Origin: Anaerolineales bacterium
GTDB taxonomy: Bacteria > Chloroflexota > Anaerolineae > Anaerolineales > Anaerolineaceae
Direction: 5' to 3'
DNA length: 27,977 bases
Assembly (NCBI GenBank): GCA_020060485.1
Contig: JAGVAB010000125.1
Span: 1 to 27,977, forward strand
This document shows positions 8,469-16,438 of the stretch, in pieces. The first letter of the stretch is position 1. Every line of letters starts with the position of its first letter. The position numbers and the translations under genes were made by a program. Below the pieces are notes generated by a model. It was not told the origin of the DNA. It was given only the letters and a program-made list of their open reading frames with translations, and did not search any database.

Positions 8469-8860
8469 GCGGCACCTTCTGTTGGTTTCATATCGCCTTT
8501 GGCGTAGCTAAATCTTTCACAGATCAAATCATCCTTCACCTGGAAGATATCCACCCCGCGCAGGTGGTTTTCGCCCCAATCAAGTTTCCAGCGCAAAATG
8601 CAGCGCTCGCCATAGCCGAAGATATCTTCAACCGTCATGCGCACATCTGCCGCCTGGCTGAAGAAATCCTCCCAAAAGCGGGTAACAGCCTGTCTGCCTT
8701 TGTAAACAGATCCATCCGGGGCAGGGGCATGGTCTTCAAAGATGCAATCCTGGCTGATGAGCTGCATCATGCCTGGCACATCATGGCGATTGAAAGCTTC
8801 CTTGAAAGCCAGCACAGTGCGCATCGCAGATTCCACTTTTGACATTTGGATGGGGCTCAT
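8465..8860 (-). CDS. NTF2-like / SnoaL-like protein
   Basis: 131 residues with the typical cone-fold sequence order: an N-terminal helix (AMRTVLAFKEAFNRHDVPGMMQLIS), CIFEDHAPAPDGSVYKGRQAV, FWEDFFSQAADVRMTVEDIF, then the strand GERCILRWKLDWG and LRGVDIFQVKDDLICERFSY. Families of this fold include SnoaL cyclases, limonene epoxide hydrolases and many of unknown function. GAGGTG lies eight bases before the ATG. It is the first gene of the NTF2-like / DUF4332 / DUF1801 cluster and overlaps the next gene by four bases. Confidence 0.85.
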   Translation of the reverse strand: MSPIQMSKVESAMRTVLAFKEAFNRHDVPGMMQLISQDCIFEDHAPAPDGSVYKGRQAVTRFWEDFFSQAADVRMTVEDIFGYGERCILRWKLDWGENHLRGVDIFQVKDDLICERFSYAKGDMKPTEGAA

Positions 8861-8948
8861 CTTCGTTTCACCTCAGGCATCCCCGGTTGTATCTTCTTCA
8901 TACTTTAAGATGTATCCTGGCTGACGTTGGCTACCTTGTGACATGGCT

Positions 8949-8982
8949 GCGCATCTCCATTCAACAATTAAAGGAGATGCGC
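8949..8982. repeat. 10-bp inverted repeat between convergently read ends
   Basis: A perfect stem GCGCATCTCC (8949-8958) / GGAGATGCGC (8973-8982) with a 14-base loop, about 90 bases after the alcohol dehydrogenase stop. Neither side has a clean T-run, so it may be a factor-dependent terminator or an RNA-stabilising hairpin. Confidence 0.5.
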
Positions 8983-9069
8983 CTGGGAAAAAATATTTGA
9001 GCCTCATTTCCTGACAACAGGTTTTCGACACAGGTAAAACAGACCGGCAGCAGGCGACCAGCGCAGGCT

Positions 9070-10278
9070 TTAGAAACTGCGCTGGAGAATGTCGATCACA
9101 TCCTGATAGCCAACCATGCGCGGGTTGGTCTTCAGGGTGGGGTCTTCCAGGGCCTGATTGGCCATTGCCGCAAAATCACCGGGAATGGCACCCACGTCCT
9201 GCAAACGGGTGGGCAGGCCGATTTCCGCCCGCAATTCACGCACGGCTTCAATGCCGCGCAAGGCGGCCGCTTTGGTATCCAGGTTCTCAATGCGCAGGTT
9301 AAACGCCCGGGCGATGTCTTTCAGGCTGTCCTGGCGCACCAGCAGATTGAACTGCATCACCTCTGGCAGAATGAGGGCATTGGCGACCCCGTGCGGAATC
9401 TTGTAGCGGGCGCCGATCTGGTGAGCGATGGCATGGCACACCCCCAGGCCGGCATTGGAGAAAGACATGCCCGCCATGTAGGAAGCCTCGGCCATCTTGC
9501 GCCGGGCGTACAGGTCTCTGCCGTTGCCAACCGCCAATGGCAGGTAGGCTGCCACCAGTTGAATGGCGCTGTAGGAAAGTGCCTGGCCCAGCGTGCAAAC
9601 CCCCTTAGCCAGATACGACTCCACCGCATGGGTCAACACGTCAATGCCGGTGGCGGCAGTGATGGCCGGCGGAATGCCCACTGTCAGCGTCGGGTCGATC
9701 ACAGCGATGTCGGGAATGAAAAATTCATGCTGGTGCGGGATTTTGATATGGGTCTGGTCATCGGTGATGACGGTGATATCGGTTACTTCCGAACCTGTAC
9801 CGGCTGTTGTGGGCACCGCCACCAGCTTCACCCGCGGGGTGAGTTTATTCATGTTGCAAATGGATTCGCCGATACAGGCGGGGTTGGAACAGAAAACCGC
9901 GATCGCCTTGCCGGCATCGATCACCGAGCCGCCCCCAAAGGTCAGCACGGTATCACAGCCGGAGGCTTTCAAAACGTCCATGCCCTTCTGCACCACCTGC
10001 ACTGTGGGGTCCGGGGTGACGTCATCGAACACCTGGTATTCGATTGAGCGCCGCTTCAGAGAGCGCAGCATGGGCTCCATCAAACCCAGGCTGATGATTT
10101 GACGATCTGTGACCACCAGCACCTTGTGAGAATTTAATTTCTCCAGATAATCGCCAATTTGTACCGATATGCCATCCCCCACCAGGGTGGTTGGCGGTAC
10201 GCGGAAATGGTAACTGTTTGCCACACCCATTTGGTCAGCAGTAAGGGTGATCACCTCTTCAAGTATCGAATGATCCAT
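9070..10278 (-). CDS. Iron-containing (type III) alcohol dehydrogenase
   Basis: 402 residues from the ATG at 10278 (AGGAG eight bases upstream). The family oxidises alcohols or reduces aldehydes with NAD(P) and a divalent metal, usually Fe2+. The nucleotide-binding motif FGGGSVIDAGK is near residues 114-124. The metal ligands of the family can be placed as Asp213 and His217 (GIDVLTHAVESY), His282 (GVCHAIAHQIG) and His296 (IPHGVANALILP). TTAGTGSEVTDITVI is also the family pattern. It is a single gene with its own candidate promoter at 10390-10420. Substrate not predictable; 1,3-propanediol, butanol and lactaldehyde type enzymes share these motifs. Confidence 0.93.
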   Translation of the reverse strand: MDHSILEEVITLTADQMGVANSYHFRVPPTTLVGDGISVQIGDYLEKLNSHKVLVVTDRQIISLGLMEPMLRSLKRRSIEYQVFDDVTPDPTVQVVQKGMDVLKASGCDTVLTFGGGSVIDAGKAIAVFCSNPACIGESICNMNKLTPRVKLVAVPTTAGTGSEVTDITVITDDQTHIKIPHQHEFFIPDIAVIDPTLTVGIPPAITAATGIDVLTHAVESYLAKGVCTLGQALSYSAIQLVAAYLPLAVGNGRDLYARRKMAEASYMAGMSFSNAGLGVCHAIAHQIGARYKIPHGVANALILPEVMQFNLLVRQDSLKDIARAFNLRIENLDTKAAALRGIEAVRELRAEIGLPTRLQDVGAIPGDFAAMANQALEDPTLKTNPRMVGYQDVIDILQRSF

Positions 10279-10595
10279 CGAGCTTGCTCCTGGCCTTGCT
10301 GTTGATAATGCCTCTCCCGCTTGCAAGAGAAGGTGACGATTGAAATTTTCAGATCATAAACCGCTCGGGACATCAAAACATACAACAATATTATACAGAA
10401 AAACAAGCAGTATTTGTCAGTTATTTTTGCAGGCTTTCCGGAAATTACCATGATACACGGTTGTTCCCCCAAGACGCTTTTCATATTTGACCTAAACCAG
10501 ATATGGAGTTGCAGTGCGCCCCGCTTACCAAACGGCCTGAAGCAGAAAAGATATCCACTGGAACATTCAAAAAATCGATTCTTTGAGAAGTATGG
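10279..10595. other. Intergenic region carrying the dehydrogenase leader
   Basis: No gene supported. It contains the ribosome site and leader of the dehydrogenase (roughly 105 bases) and a promoter candidate. The rest, up to the stop of the MazF gene, shows nothing I recognise. Confidence 0.5.
10390..10420 (-). promoter_or_regulatory. Candidate promoter of the alcohol dehydrogenase
   Basis: CTGACA (10415-10420), a 19-base spacer, then a perfect TATAAT (10390-10395) on the minus strand. The spacer is longer than optimal, which would suit an activated promoter. Confidence 0.45.
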
Positions 10596-10967
10596 TTAAC
10601 CGCCGCCTGTTTCGTGGTGCTCCATCAAGGTTTGCAGAAACCGCATACCAGCCAATACCTGCTCAATCCGCTGTTGGGATAACGACCCAATATACTCACC
10701 GATCTGCGCTTTATCGACTGTGGATACTTGTGAGACCACCACAACACTTTGCTTGGGTAAATTTGCTTCGCCGACTTCAAGGAGCACATTCCCAGGCGCT
10801 TTGGCCCGCTTTGCATTTGTGGTCAATGCACAAACAACCACAGTGTTGATGCGGCTGCGATTAATGACATTGTCCTGAATGACTACATGGGGGTGGGTAT
10901 AGCCTGGTTCCAATTCACCCGGCTCGCTCAACGTTACCCAGTAGATATCACCCTGGTTGACGATCAT
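10596..10967 (-). CDS. MazF/PemK-family endoribonuclease toxin
   Basis: 123 residues with the PemK-like pattern: QGDIYWVTL near the N-terminus, THPHVVIQDNVINRSRINTVVVCALTTN, then NVLLEVGEANLPKQSVVVVSQVSTVDK and a C-terminal helix. The family cleaves single-stranded mRNA, usually as the stable half of a toxin-antitoxin pair. The expected MazE-like or ribbon-helix-helix antitoxin is not seen. Instead a 40-codon ORF overlaps its start by four bases (ATGA). It could be a toxin with a minimal or unusual partner, or a relic whose antitoxin has decayed. Confidence 0.9.
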   Translation of the reverse strand: MIVNQGDIYWVTLSEPGELEPGYTHPHVVIQDNVINRSRINTVVVCALTTNAKRAKAPGNVLLEVGEANLPKQSVVVVSQVSTVDKAQIGEYIGSLSQQRIEQVLAGMRFLQTLMEHHETGGG

Positions 10968-11086
10968 TCACTCTCCATAAATTTGTGTAGCAGTTTTTCC
11001 GTTTTGTTCAGGCATCCTTGCAGTATAACAAACCTTTTCAAGGATGATCGTCTGTAATCGTGCTGGATATGTATGTGGACGATCAT
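10964..11086 (-). CDS. Possible 40-residue ORF coupled to the MazF toxin
   Basis: Starts at the ATG at 11086 and ends with a TGA that overlaps the toxin's ATG (ATGA), the spacing usual for antitoxin-toxin pairs. The product is basic, with a C-terminal stretch NKTEKLLHKFMESE that could form an amphipathic helix. It is far shorter than usual MazE-type antitoxins (about 70-85 residues) and has no recognisable DNA-binding part. No good ribosome site precedes it, and the predicted transcript start is only about ten bases upstream. It may be a real small partner, the remnant of an antitoxin, or chance. Confidence 0.3.
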   Translation of the reverse strand: MIVHIHIQHDYRRSSLKRFVILQGCLNKTEKLLHKFMESE

Positions 11087-11103
11087 AACCCAAGCCTGTA
11101 ATG

Positions 11104-11131
11104 ATTATATCCACACTCCAAATGAAATCAA
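11104..11131 (-). promoter_or_regulatory. Candidate promoter of the MazF unit
   Basis: TTGATT (11126-11131), 16 bases, TATAAT (11104-11109) on the minus strand. The start near 11097 would place both the 40-codon ORF and the toxin on one transcript. Confidence 0.5.
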
Positions 11132-11156
11132 AGATGAATGAAAAATCACACGCATC

Positions 11157-11750
11157 TTATGGACTGGCAGCAGGCGGGGGCAGCAAAAACCGGGCAACGG
11201 CAGCTTGTGGAATTTCATAAGGGCTGCCAAACCCGTAATCTATGCGAATAATCTTTCCCTGCCGGATTTGCAGGGTAATGCTCGGTTCGCCTTCCAGTGC
11301 AGTTGTGAAAACAATGGCGTACTCTCCTGCCGGATAGTCAGCGTCCGAATATGCTTTGTCTGAAACCTGGTAGACAGCAAACAGTTCTGATACATCCAAC
11401 CCGGCCCAGTTTCCAATGTCTTCCTTTCGAATGAAGTGACCTTCAGGGCCAAGAAATGGCAAAACTTCCACTGGCGTACCTTCCATTTCGGTAGCCAAAC
11501 ATTTGGGTGGCCCGCCAAGCCCTTCGGCGAATGTGCAATTGGTCTGAGTAAAATCGAGAATGGAACGCAACTCATCAACATCCCCTTCAAGTGTAGTGGC
11601 GATGACCGCATCGATCTCAGAAATGCCGGTTTGGCTCTCGGGCTCATCAGTGGCTCTATTAGCTCCAACCTGAAAATTTACACACGCAGATAACAGAACA
11701 ATGCTTGTCATCAAGGCAAACAAGAAACCACATCTCCATTTGGTTAACAT
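11157..11750 (-). CDS. Lipoprotein of unknown function
   Basis: 197 residues. The N-terminus is a lipoprotein signal ending in LLSAC (Cys23), so the protein is likely lipid-anchored on the outer face of the membrane. The mature part has a conserved-looking segment ISEIDAVIATTLEGDVDELRSILDF, two cysteines that could pair (NCTFAEGLGGPPKC), and a C-terminal strand-rich region (EYAIVFTTALEGEPSITLQIRQGKIIRIDYGF). I do not recognise a named family. The start is set by GGAGG seven bases before the ATG. A second lipoprotein gene lies about 130 bases upstream, but I see no overlap or shared domain. Confidence 0.75.
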   Translation of the reverse strand: MLTKWRCGFLFALMTSIVLLSACVNFQVGANRATDEPESQTGISEIDAVIATTLEGDVDELRSILDFTQTNCTFAEGLGGPPKCLATEMEGTPVEVLPFLGPEGHFIRKEDIGNWAGLDVSELFAVYQVSDKAYSDADYPAGEYAIVFTTALEGEPSITLQIRQGKIIRIDYGFGSPYEIPQAAVARFLLPPPAASP

Positions 11751-11882
11751 TAAAGCACCTCCTCGGCAATATCAGGCTGGTTGCCCTGCCATGCTTTGTG
11801 CATGTTGCAAGGCACATTGACCATTCACAACATATCCCGCAGGTAACTTGAATGTATTTGAAGAATGAACTGGCAAATGGTT

Positions 11883-12599
11883 CTATTCAACCTTTAGCGA
11901 TTCCACGATTTGGCGGAAGATGGTCAGGTTTGCTTCATCGATCATGCGATAGACATCGCGCCAATCTGTGTCAGTGCTGACCTCGACATTATTCGGGTTG
12001 CCAAAAATGGTCAACACATAATTCTCCTCATCGATCAAAATCACTTCTCTCCCGTAGACTGGCTGCGTTTGCGCGGTTTCTGACAGGGTGGCAATATATT
12101 CAAATCCCTTGAACCTTCCAAGATCAAGCTGCCGAACGCGAATAATCCTGCCCCTTGCACCAGAAAGTGATTCGCCGTCTTGCAGGTTGGCCAATGATTG
12201 GTAGGTTTCATTCCAGTACGGGTTTTGATCGTTCCCCGAAAATTGGATGACGATATTGTAGGAATTCCTGACCCCGGAAGGTTGTTCTGGAGGCTCGCCG
12301 TATGGGTATACAACGTCAGACCCGACCTCCACCCGAAGGGTTTGATCCGAGACATATTCCTCTGGGCCGAACCAATTGGATGGAAATTCGAAGCTCAGCC
12401 CAAAGGCGCTGTTGGTGTACTGATTCTGCAGTGATGGTTGAGCCAGCTCTGTTGAAGAACCAAGGGTGGAGATTTGAGTCTCTGCAATTGGGGCAGGCTC
12501 GGTGGCAGGCGGGGGCGCAGGGTCAACAGTCGCCCGCGGCATACAGGCAGTAACTGTGAAGAAGAGCGCCAATAAAAATACGGGGCAGTTTCTTTTCAT
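11883..12599 (-). CDS. Lipoprotein with PsbP-like domain
   Basis: 238 residues. A lipoprotein signal ends in TVTAC (Cys19), followed by a Pro/Ala-rich linker (about residues 25-40). The remainder begins YTNSAFGLSFEFPSNWFGPEEY, the entry pattern of PsbP-like or DUF1795-like domains (F-G-hydrophobic-F-P-x-x-W), and ends with the helix DWRDVYRMIDEANLTIFRQIVESLKV, also typical. These domains are common in secreted proteins of unknown role. AAGGAG lies six bases before the ATG. Confidence 0.75.
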   Translation of the reverse strand: MKRNCPVFLLALFFTVTACMPRATVDPAPPPATEPAPIAETQISTLGSSTELAQPSLQNQYTNSAFGLSFEFPSNWFGPEEYVSDQTLRVEVGSDVVYPYGEPPEQPSGVRNSYNIVIQFSGNDQNPYWNETYQSLANLQDGESLSGARGRIIRVRQLDLGRFKGFEYIATLSETAQTQPVYGREVILIDEENYVLTIFGNPNNVEVSTDTDWRDVYRMIDEANLTIFRQIVESLKVE

Positions 12600-12920
12600 C
12601 TTGTTCTCCTTGGAGATAAAGACGAATTATCGGGTCAATTTGTTCCCCCAGGCAGGCGAGTTTGCAAAAATCCTGTCAATGAAAGGCGCACTCAAAAATG
12701 CTCTTACAGTCTCATGCCATTCGTTGATTATGCTATGATTTCAAAAAGCGTCTTTGAATTTGAAACGCGCCTTAACTTGCATTCTCTCTGTTCCTGGTTT
12801 GAACCGTTAGCCTGGATTTACGGGATGCGCATTTTATATTAACCTCACCCCTACTATCCATCACGCTATTTCCCAAAGAACAAAAAGAAATGGACCGTAC
12901 AAAATGGAAAAAAGCACCTT
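12600..12920. other. Intergenic region without a recognised gene
   Basis: About 320 bases. It contains the ribosome site of the PsbP-like lipoprotein gene and an imperfect inverted repeat near 12745-12772 (AAGCGTCTTTGAA... TTGAAACGC). A GATAAT near 12630 could be a -10 element, but no convincing -35 goes with it. Confidence 0.45.
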
Positions 12921-13232
12921 CTATTTTTCGAGGTCTTCTACAAATGCCAGGTATTGTTTTCGATAGGCAGCGAATGCTCGCCGACCTTCAGGCGTAAGTT
13001 GGCTGATCGTACTTGGATACTTTCCTTTGAACTTCTTGAGAATGGTAATATAACCGCCTTCTTCAAGTTTGCTCAGATGGGCAGACAAATTCCCCTTGCT
13101 TAATCCGGTAGCCTGCAGAAGGTAGGTGAAGTCGGCATTTTCACAAGCCGATAATACCGCCACAATGGCAAGCCGTGAGGGTTCATGGATCAATCTGTCG
13201 AGATTGGCAAGGTTTTTGATCTCATCTGCCAT
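12921..13232 (-). CDS. Winged-helix transcriptional regulator
   Basis: 103 residues from the ATG at 13232. The sequence is a compact winged helix: LIHEPSRLAIVAVLSACENADFTYLLQATGLSKGNLSAHLSKLEEGGYITILKKFKGKYPSTISQLTPEGRRAFAAY in order gives helix, recognition helix (SKGNLSAHLSKLEEGG) and wing (KKFKGKYPSTISQLT), as in the HTH_27/MarR-ArsR-like family often paired with membrane proteins. It starts within the stop of the preceding membrane-protein gene (TAATG), so it is translated from the same message and probably controls that promoter (13930-13958). The longer upstream reading frame is a shadow of the neighbour. Confidence 0.88.
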   Translation of the reverse strand: MADEIKNLANLDRLIHEPSRLAIVAVLSACENADFTYLLQATGLSKGNLSAHLSKLEEGGYITILKKFKGKYPSTISQLTPEGRRAFAAYRKQYLAFVEDLEK

Positions 13233-13900
13233 TATGACTCTCTCTTCATGGTCAATGCAACTGCTCGCAAAGTTAACACTCCGCTTGTTGTGAGGAGGAA
13301 GAACCAAATGAGTCCAAACACGAGAGAAGACATCCCAAAACTCAATGGCAGAAACAGCATGACCGTTGACAGCACCCCGCCAATCACCCCAAGCCAAAGA
13401 TAGCGCCGCAAATCGATATCCCGTCCCATGGCAAACAGGGTATAGCCAAAGCTCCATCCGGTGGCAGTCCAGAGCATGTGCAAAATGAAATTTTTTTCCA
13501 CCCATCCCAGTTGACGCAAACCCAGGCCGATTGCAATCCCGCCCAGTAAAATGACTGTGGAAATCACATTGATCCGGCGCGGGACGATCCAGCGCGAGGG
13601 TTTGACCATGCCGCTTTCACGCCATAGCCAGCGCCTGCGGAGAATATCCATTACCCGAACCATACCCCACACAGCCAGTGGCATGAGAACCACAGGCAGC
13701 ATCCCAACCCACGCGGCCCATCTTCCAAACGTTTTGACCATATAGCCGATGAACCGAAGCCAGAAGGGTTCAAATCCAATCCAGACCGCCAGGCCGCCAA
13801 AACCAAACAGCGCCGCCAGCTGCAAATCCCGGAGGCCATCTGCATATTCATAGCGGCGCGTTTTTTGAATCAATTGCTCCACATTCGATTGAGACATCAT
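13232..13900 (-). CDS. Multi-pass membrane protein co-operonic with a winged-helix regulator
   Basis: About 222 residues. Five or so hydrophobic segments are visible: LAALFGFGGLAVWIGF, AAWVGMLPVVLMPLAVWGMV, VISTVILLGGIAIGLGL, a segment around LHMLWTATGWSFGYTLF, and YLWLGVIGGVLSTVMLFLPL plus SSLVFGLIWFFLL. The N-terminal 25 residues are charged and cytoplasmic. I do not recognise the family; small membrane proteins of this kind are often encoded beside regulators of the neighbouring type. AGAGG lies seven bases before the ATG at 13900, which favours that start over the next ATG at 13897 or the TTG at 13906. Confidence 0.8.
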   Translation of the reverse strand: MMSQSNVEQLIQKTRRYEYADGLRDLQLAALFGFGGLAVWIGFEPFWLRFIGYMVKTFGRWAAWVGMLPVVLMPLAVWGMVRVMDILRRRWLWRESGMVKPSRWIVPRRINVISTVILLGGIAIGLGLRQLGWVEKNFILHMLWTATGWSFGYTLFAMGRDIDLRRYLWLGVIGGVLSTVMLFLPLSFGMSSLVFGLIWFFLLTTSGVLTLRAVALTMKRES

Positions 13901-13929
13901 AACCAACCTCTCTTGACCAACTTAAAGAG

Positions 13930-13958
13930 AGTATAACAAATTTAGTACATATTGTCAA
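13930..13958 (-). promoter_or_regulatory. Near-consensus promoter of the membrane protein-regulator operon
   Basis: Perfect TTGACA (13953-13958), 17-base spacer, TATACT (13930-13935) on the minus strand. The start near 13923 leaves a leader of about 22 bases with AGAGG. Such a strong core suits repression by the operon's own winged-helix regulator, but I could not identify an operator with confidence. Confidence 0.8.
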
Positions 13959-14094
13959 CTAGTTTATGATATAAACCAAACATAAATACTTGCCTGCAAG
14001 CAGACTGCCCCCAATGCCTGCAATCGCTTTAAAAAAGAGTTCATTGATTGTTTGGTCGGAAGAAAGCCTTGTGCCTGATGCAAATCATCATGAC

Positions 14095-14973
14095 TCAATG
14101 CCCATAAACACTCAGCACTTCGCTTGCCCTTTCGCTGATGAAGGCATTCGAGCGGTTCTTTGCGCCGGTGGAGACAATGAAGGCGAACGGCTTTTCCAAT
14201 TCCCATTCTCCGTTCTTCTGCTTTGCGCGCAGCAGGTGCAGAGCGCGGGCGGTGCGGCTGTCGCGCACCTCTTCGCGGGCCAGCAGCCACAGGATCTCGA
14301 GGAAATCACTTTTCCAGGAATTGGGGAAGGCTAGCTTGTCGATGTCGCGGTGCAGCAACTCATCCCTGCGGTGCGAGCTGAAGCACACTTCGTGGTGCAG
14401 CACGAACTCAATGCAGTTTTCGATGAAATGCTGGGCTTCTTTTGTTCTCTCCGTCCGGGGGATAAAGGAAATCCCCTTGAGCAGCTTGATCACGCCCCAA
14501 TAACAGGTGTGGCTGCCGTAACAGGAAATATTGCCCAGATAAGGATAAGCCCTGGCCGTCTTGTAGCCACCATCGTCAAAGCGCTGGTACTGGTCAAAAA
14601 AGGCAATGATGTCATTGAGCATTGCGGTTTGGTCAGTCTGGAAATAGTGGTGCAGGTAGATCATGTTGCCGTTCAGGCAGGGGATGGGGAAATGGCTCAT
14701 GCCCGGGATGCGGAAGATGCCGTGTTCGGGGGCGTAGAACTGCTCCGTGACCAACTGCATGGCCGGACGGACCTGCGGCAGGTCAGCAGGAGCTTTGAGG
14801 TCTGCCAGCAGGAGCAGGGTCCACAGGGTGGCCTTGTACTTGGGGGTGTAGTACAGATAGTCCGGGTGAATGCGGTGATCTTCCTCGTCGTATCCCCAGC
14901 GGAAAGCCTCGTCCTGTTTGGCCAGAATATTGTCGATCAGGTCTTTGCGCAGCGCTGTTATCTCTTGGTCCAT
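14095..14973 (-). CDS. Terpenoid cyclase / prenyltransferase-fold protein
   Basis: 292 residues, soluble. The sequence is mostly helical with repeats of the alpha-6/alpha-6 barrel type, for example YLYYTPKYKATLWTLLLLADL, VTEQFYAPEHGIFRIPGM, FDDGGYKTARAYPYLGNISCYGSHTCYWGVIKLLKG and ISERASEVLSVYG. This is the pattern of squalene-cyclase-like or prenyltransferase-like stand-alone proteins. The DxDD motif of true squalene-hopene cyclases is not seen, so cyclase activity is doubtful. It might be a sugar- or peptide-processing barrel instead. AAAGGA lies seven bases before the ATG. Confidence 0.72.
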   Translation of the reverse strand: MDQEITALRKDLIDNILAKQDEAFRWGYDEEDHRIHPDYLYYTPKYKATLWTLLLLADLKAPADLPQVRPAMQLVTEQFYAPEHGIFRIPGMSHFPIPCLNGNMIYLHHYFQTDQTAMLNDIIAFFDQYQRFDDGGYKTARAYPYLGNISCYGSHTCYWGVIKLLKGISFIPRTERTKEAQHFIENCIEFVLHHEVCFSSHRRDELLHRDIDKLAFPNSWKSDFLEILWLLAREEVRDSRTARALHLLRAKQKNGEWELEKPFAFIVSTGAKNRSNAFISERASEVLSVYGH

Positions 14974-15054
14974 ACACTATTCCTTTGATATAGGGTTTGT
15001 TATGTTTTGAGAATCCAGGAAGAGTCACAAGTGTCTTGAAATTTCACTGGGGAG

Positions 15055-15106
15055 ATGGGCGGACGCCATCCGCCCATACGAAAGAACAAATTGGGTTGCC
15101 AACCCA
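15055..15106. repeat. Two adjacent palindromic hairpins
   Basis: First, ATGGGCGGA (15055-15063), 5-base loop, TCCGCCCAT (15069-15077). Second, TGGGTTG (15092-15098) / CAACCCA (15100-15106). They lie between the hydrolase gene and the cyclase-fold gene, with no T-run. They resemble short intergenic palindromes used as RNA stabilisers or mobile palindromic units. Confidence 0.5.
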
Positions 15107-15179
15107 CCCTACTCAATTATGCTGCGCCACATGGCGGCGCCAGCGGACAGGTGAATGATAATGGATTACAGGGTTCCTA

Positions 15180-16328
15180 TTACTTGATATCAGCAAGATT
15201 ATTGCTGCCTGTCAGCACATCTTCCTGCATGATCTTCTGCATTTTTTCGGGCTCTTCAAAGAGTGGGCTGTGCGCCGACTGCTCAAACGTGTAAAAACCT
15301 TTGACGGGTGCCTCTAATCTCTCAAAATAAGATTTGGCCTCCGTATAGGAACAGGTGTAATCATAGATTCCATGAATAAAATAGACAGGAAGACCAAGCT
15401 CAGGAATTTTTTGAGACAGGTCGGTGTTGATCATTTCATCCCACATGGAACTGATGCCGGACTGTGATTTGCCGCGCCACATGTTGACCTTTTCTGTCAA
15501 TGTGTAATCCCGACTTGTCAGCGAAGGTAAAAAGATGCCGGTGACCACCGATTTCATGTCGCGTGTCGTGCCAATGCCAAGACTATGCATTGCCACATCA
15601 CGCACGGCTCGATATGCATCCGGCATGCCGTCTGTCATGGTGACAGGCGCGGCCTCAAGCTTTTGGGCCATCTTGCTGTTTCCATTTTCTTTGAACTGCT
15701 CAAGCATGTAATCATACGCCAGCGCTTCGGATTTGAGCTGGTTCGACATTTGTGCCACGCCGATATAGGCGTAGTAAAGCTCTGGCGCTTGTGCAGCTGT
15801 ATGTATGCCAATAAAGGTGCCCCCCGAATGTCCCATCAGGTATATTTTTTCCTTGCCAAAGCGATTGCGAAGGTAATTTGTGACCTCCAGCGTGTCTGAG
15901 ATCATCTGCTCCAGAGACATTGATTCGGGTGGAATATCGGCGCCGTAGGAGATGCCTGAGCCGCGCTGTTCCCACCAGACGATGGTGAAATATTCTTCGA
16001 GACCGGTGGGGTATCTTTGGGTTAGAAAGTAATCTGGCAGGCCGCCATGAAGATAAAGCAGCACAGGGTTGGCTGCATCCTTGCTCTTTATGAACATCCC
16101 CTGGCGCACACCGTTGATGTCAACAAAGACCTTTTCAGAAATGCTGCCCGTCAACAGGTTCCCGTTTTCATCCAGAAAGGGTTGCGGCTGTCCGGGACTC
16201 AAGATGCGCAATACGCCCAAAAGAACAAGCATACAAGCCAATAAGGCCGAAATAGTGATCAGCATAAACCGTCCCGCCTTTCGTGGAAAGGATTGAATGG
16301 AAAACCGTTTGTTCCTTGTTTCTGTCAT
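15180..16328 (-). CDS. Membrane-anchored alpha/beta hydrolase (proline iminopeptidase-like)
   Basis: 382 residues from the ATG at 16328 (GGAG eight bases upstream). An N-terminal transmembrane anchor (residues about 20-40, FMLITISALLACMLVLLGVL) precedes an extracytoplasmic catalytic part. The oxyanion region is LYLHGGLPDYF, followed by the proline-iminopeptidase signature WWEQRGSGISYG. The nucleophile elbow is GHSGGTF with Ser168. A later Asp lies in FIHGIYDYTCS and a His in EQSAHSPLFEEPEKM, completing a likely Ser-Asp-His triad. Family members are aminopeptidases or esterases. The cap domain contains the usual insertion with helices. No partner gene is obvious. Confidence 0.9.
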   Translation of the reverse strand: MTETRNKRFSIQSFPRKAGRFMLITISALLACMLVLLGVLRILSPGQPQPFLDENGNLLTGSISEKVFVDINGVRQGMFIKSKDAANPVLLYLHGGLPDYFLTQRYPTGLEEYFTIVWWEQRGSGISYGADIPPESMSLEQMISDTLEVTNYLRNRFGKEKIYLMGHSGGTFIGIHTAAQAPELYYAYIGVAQMSNQLKSEALAYDYMLEQFKENGNSKMAQKLEAAPVTMTDGMPDAYRAVRDVAMHSLGIGTTRDMKSVVTGIFLPSLTSRDYTLTEKVNMWRGKSQSGISSMWDEMINTDLSQKIPELGLPVYFIHGIYDYTCSYTEAKSYFERLEAPVKGFYTFEQSAHSPLFEEPEKMQKIMQEDVLTGSNNLADIK

Positions 16329-16438
16329 TGGGTTGTCTCCAAATACTGTTAAGACCATAAAAACCGGATCAGGGCAAGAATGTGTTCCAAATCTGCCAGG
16401 GCAACAAGCATTTCGTGTAGGCGGCGATACTTGCCTGA

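Noticed and set aside
10970..11014. A 15-codon frame (MPEQNGKTATQIYGE) upstream of the MazF gene
   Set aside because: Too short to judge, in another frame from the 40-codon ORF, and no ribosome site sets it apart.
14350..14988. Plus-strand open frame of 212 codons
   Set aside because: Antisense shadow of the terpenoid-cyclase-fold gene, which has clear repeats and a ribosome site.
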